In this document: piece after piece, positions 6,245-8,144 of the stretch
How the letters are laid out: each line of letters starts with the position of its first letter
Numbering within the stretch: position 1 is the first letter of the stretch
Origin: Gemmatimonadota bacterium
GTDB taxonomy: Bacteria > Gemmatimonadota > Gemmatimonadetes > Longimicrobiales > Longimicrobiaceae
Assembly (NCBI GenBank): GCA_019348265.1
Contig: JAHWJV010000149.1
Coordinates: forward strand, 1-8,144
Direction: 5' to 3'
DNA length: 8,144 nucleotides
Notes under the pieces: model-generated
Told to the model about the DNA's origin: nothing
Databases searched by the model: none
The model's input: only the letters and a program-made list of their open reading frames with translations
Program-made: the position numbers and the translations under genes

Positions 6245-7573
6245 CTATTCGCCCTTCATCTCGACGGCGAGCTCCGCAAGCCGCTCCGGGGTGTTCAGCG
6301 ACGGGTCCTCCGTGACACGCTCGAGAAGCTGGCGCAGGATTTCGCCGAAGCGCGGGCCGGGGGGGATGCCGAGCGCTCGAAGCTCCGCACCCCCGATCGC
6401 CAGGTCGCCGATGTCCAGAGGGGGGCGCTCCGACAGAACCCGGTGAGCGGTTCGGTAGGAGGCGAGCAGCGCCTGGGCGTCGGCGTGGCGGGCCCGGCAA
6501 TCGGCGATTCGCAGGCGGAAGAGATCGCGATAGTGTGAAGGTCCCACGCGACGAAGCCAGCGGCGGAAGTCGGCGTCGGACGCGCGCTCGCCAGGCAGGT
6601 CGGCGTGCTGGGCGACGAGGTGCACCACGCGGTCGGTGTCGGCGTTGGACGCCTTCAGCCGGCGGAGCATCTCGCGCGCCAGCGCCGCGCCGACCCCGGC
6701 GTGCTCGGCGAACCCGTCTCCCGGCTGGGCCGCCCCCTTCCCCACATCGTGCACCAGCGCCGCCAGGCGCAGCGGCGTATCCCCCCGCGCGGTTGCATCC
6801 GTCGCCTCGATCAGGTGGCTCCACACCTCTCCCCCTCCTCCCGGATCATCCACCCCCACGCACGCTTCCAGCTCGGGGTAAAGACTCGCCAGCACCCCTG
6901 AGTCGCGGTAGAGCCGCAGCGCGGCTGAGGGCTGGCGCAGCGCGAGTACTTTGTAGAGCTCCTCCCGCACCCGCTCTGCCGACAACGCCCCGAGCTCCGC
7001 CGCCGATGCCCGCATCGCCGCCCAGGTGCGGGGATCGATACCCAGGGAAAACCGCCCGGCGAAGCGGAGGGCGCGCAGCACCCTCAGGCGGTCCTCCTTG
7101 AAGCGCGCTTCCGGATCGCCGACCGTGCGCAACACTCCGTCGCGGAGGTCCGCCGCGCCGCCGTGCGGGTCCCGCACCTCTCCCGTGGTCGGGTGCCAGG
7201 CGACGGCGTTGATGGTGAAGTCGCGCCGCTCGAGATCTTCCTCCAGTGTATCGGAGAAGGCGACCCGGGCCTTTCTCCCGAAGGTCTCCACGTCCCGCCG
7301 GAAGGTGGTGACCTCGTAGAGCTTCCCGTCCTTGCCCAGGACGCCGATCGTCCCGTGCTCGATCCCGATGGGGACAGTCCGTCTGAAGATGGCGCGGACG
7401 TCGCCCGGCCGCGCGGAGGTCGTCAGGTCCCAATCACCGGGCGGGTTTCCCGCCAGCGCATCCCGCACGCCTCCGCCGACCGCCCACGCGTCGAACCCGG
7501 CGGACTGCAGGCGCCGCGCGATCCGGTAGACCTCTGGCGGCGCGCCCAGGTCCACACGCTCCGGGATGCTCAT
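6245..7573 (-). CDS. cca: CCA-adding enzyme / poly(A) polymerase family nucleotidyltransferase (class II) with HD domain
   Basis: This enzyme adds or repairs the 3' CCA end of tRNA, or adds poly(A); sequence alone separates the two poorly. The protein has 442 residues from the ATG at 7573 (MSIPERV). Open frame extends 33 codons further upstream, but that part is Arg-rich and unlike the family. The head domain has VGGGVRDALAG (32-42), the catalytic DWD (47-49) and a third acidic position in the strand near residue 87. It is followed by RRDFTINA (116-123) and DPHGGAADLRDGVLRTVGDPEARFKEDRLRVLRALRFAGRF (135-175), the neck helix and template motif. HD phosphohydrolase-like residues follow: H253, HD275-276 and H291. 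The C-terminal part resembles the body and tail helices. The gene is convergent with glnA and divergent from the gene at 7755. I found no clear promoter in the 180-base upstream region on this strand. Confidence 0.9.
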   Translation of the reverse strand: MSIPERVDLGAPPEVYRIARRLQSAGFDAWAVGGGVRDALAGNPPGDWDLTTSARPGDVRAIFRRTVPIGIEHGTIGVLGKDGKLYEVTTFRRDVETFGRKARVAFSDTLEEDLERRDFTINAVAWHPTTGEVRDPHGGAADLRDGVLRTVGDPEARFKEDRLRVLRALRFAGRFSLGIDPRTWAAMRASAAELGALSAERVREELYKVLALRQPSAALRLYRDSGVLASLYPELEACVGVDDPGGGGEVWSHLIEATDATARGDTPLRLAALVHDVGKGAAQPGDGFAEHAGVGAALAREMLRRLKASNADTDRVVHLVAQHADLPGERASDADFRRWLRRVGPSHYRDLFRLRIADCRARHADAQALLASYRTAHRVLSERPPLDIGDLAIGGAELRALGIPPGPRFGEILRQLLERVTEDPSLNTPERLAELAVEMKGE

Positions 7574-7670
7574 CGAGAAACCTGCTCCGCGGCGGAGCGC
7601 CCGTCTGCACGGCGCCGCTCGGCGGTCGCGCGGATCGCGTATCGCGCCACGCCAGCCCCACAGACGTTGC

Positions 7671-7700
7671 AAGGGTGGCCCCCATAAGGGGTTGCCCCTT
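7671..7700. promoter_or_regulatory. 30-base dyad element in the divergent intergenic region
   Basis: The layout is AAGGG (7671-7675), four bases, CCCC (7680-7683), ATAA, GGGG (7688-7691), four bases, CCCTT (7696-7700). Outer arms of five and inner arms of four are exactly symmetric about 7685/7686. The same GGGG can instead pair in AAGGGG-TTG-CCCCTT (7686-7700), so two alternative foldings exist. The right edge overlaps the -35 box of the promoter at 7699. An operator, or a leader structure in the minus-strand transcript, are both possible. Confidence 0.45.
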
Positions 7701-7727
7701 CACAGACTGCCGCCCGAAGGTTATGTT
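7699..7727 (+). promoter_or_regulatory. Candidate promoter for the gene at 7755
   Basis: TTCACA (7699-7704, five of six to consensus) is followed by 17 bases and TATGTT (7722-7727, four of six). Transcription near 7734 leaves a leader of about 20 bases to the ATG at 7755. That leader ends in the perfect palindrome CTCCCGGGAG (7745-7754) directly against the start codon. Confidence 0.45.
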
Positions 7728-7754
7728 TCGCGAGCACTTCAATCCTCCCGGGAG

Positions 7755-8144
7755 ATGACTATCCGCGACTTCCTAGAGCGGTCCAGCGCCACGCCGGCGT
7801 TTCAGGATGCCATCCGCGCATTCGTGCGCACTGGCGCTCCGAACGATCGCGTCGGCTTCGAGGCGTATTCGCCGCCCGTGAAGATCGAGCGGACGCTGAC
7901 CAAGATGCTGGCAGCTTATCCCAACCTCGCGATCGACCGGGTGGAGATCCGCGGCTCTTCCGGCTGCGAGTACTTCAGCGGCAAGCTGACGATCCACGCG
8001 CTGGACGGCGAGCGCGAGGTGCTCTTCCACTGGGATTGCAAGTGGAGGGCGCAGCAGCAGGGCTGGGTCGACTACTTCGGGTTCCCCGACCAGACCCGCG
8101 CTGCGCGTGAGTTCGGGTACGACTGCTTCCGTGAGTGGACGGAG
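7755..8144 (+). CDS. Hypothetical protein, 3' partial
   Basis: I do not recognise a named family. The frame is open from the ATG at 7755 to the last base (130 codons) with no stop and consistently GC-rich third positions, so it is a real gene cut by the window. It begins MTIRDFLERSSATPAFQDAI. The second half is rich in aromatic residues and cysteines (SSGCEYFSGKLTIH, HWDCKWRAQQQGWVDYFGFPDQ, FGYDCF). It has no signal peptide or membrane segment, so it looks like a compact cytoplasmic protein. Cys residues occur at about 70, 95 and 124, too widely spaced for an obvious zinc motif. No upstream in-frame ATG or GTG exists before the predicted transcription start. The ribosome binding site is poor: GGGAG touches the ATG without a spacer. 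A promoter candidate lies just upstream, so it is probably the first gene of its transcript. Confidence 0.75.
   Translation, partial: MTIRDFLERSSATPAFQDAIRAFVRTGAPNDRVGFEAYSPPVKIERTLTKMLAAYPNLAIDRVEIRGSSGCEYFSGKLTIHALDGEREVLFHWDCKWRAQQQGWVDYFGFPDQTRAAREFGYDCFREWTE

Noticed and set aside
7574..7672. A 33-codon N-terminal extension of the nucleotidyltransferase
   Set aside because: The extension is Arg/Ala-rich without family similarity. MSIPERV at 7573 matches the expected start of the head domain.
7667..7697. TTGCAA or TTGCCC as -35 boxes in the divergent region
   Set aside because: Neither has a -10 at acceptable spacing on either strand. The TTCACA/TATGTT pair fits much better.
1..8144. 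Mobile elements, CRISPR arrays, tRNA or rRNA genes, defence or biosynthetic cluster
   Set aside because: No transposase or integrase motifs, regularly spaced repeats or tRNA-like cloverleaf sequence were seen. All long genes are housekeeping or regulatory.

Overview
This window is GC-rich chromosomal DNA with strong G/C preference at third codon positions and tightly packed genes. The protein mix is a type III glutamine synthetase, a PerR-type Fur protein, an Lrp/AsnC regulator, GlpD, and secreted or membrane proteins of no known family. This fits a high-GC environmental bacterium such as Gemmatimonadota, but that placement is an inference from gene content and style, not from a marker gene.

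Layout: the window opens inside a plus-strand aerobic glycerol-3-phosphate dehydrogenase (glpD, 1-1445), whose N-terminal part lies outside. Convergent to it, on the minus strand, are a 59-residue single-span membrane protein (1460-1639) and a putative lipoprotein with a long Pro/Gly/Ala tail (1744-2535). The lipoprotein diverges from a PerR-type regulator (2732-3178), which has a candidate promoter, a possible proline-rich leader ORF and a clear intrinsic terminator. A second hairpin (3265-3304) separates it from an Lrp/AsnC regulator (3353-3898), which lies 57 bases before glutamine synthetase III (3956-6157). glnA converges on a CCA-adding/poly(A) polymerase family nucleotidyltransferase (6245-7573, minus). 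The gap between them is almost filled by a palindrome built from 7-base repeats (6173-6244). A divergent intergenic region with a 30-base dyad and a good promoter candidate leads into an unrecognised conserved-looking protein that is cut by the window end (7755-8144).

How the genes fit together: lrp and glnA look like a regulator-target pair in nitrogen assimilation. PerR looks like a stand-alone metal-dependent peroxide sensor. GlpD and the tRNA nucleotidyltransferase are housekeeping genes. I see no transposase, integrase, CRISPR array, tRNA or rRNA, and no gene cluster resembling a defence or biosynthetic system. The region is largely ordinary core genome. The points most worth a second look are in the intergenic DNA: the heptad palindrome, the dyad near 7685, and the leader ORF before perR.
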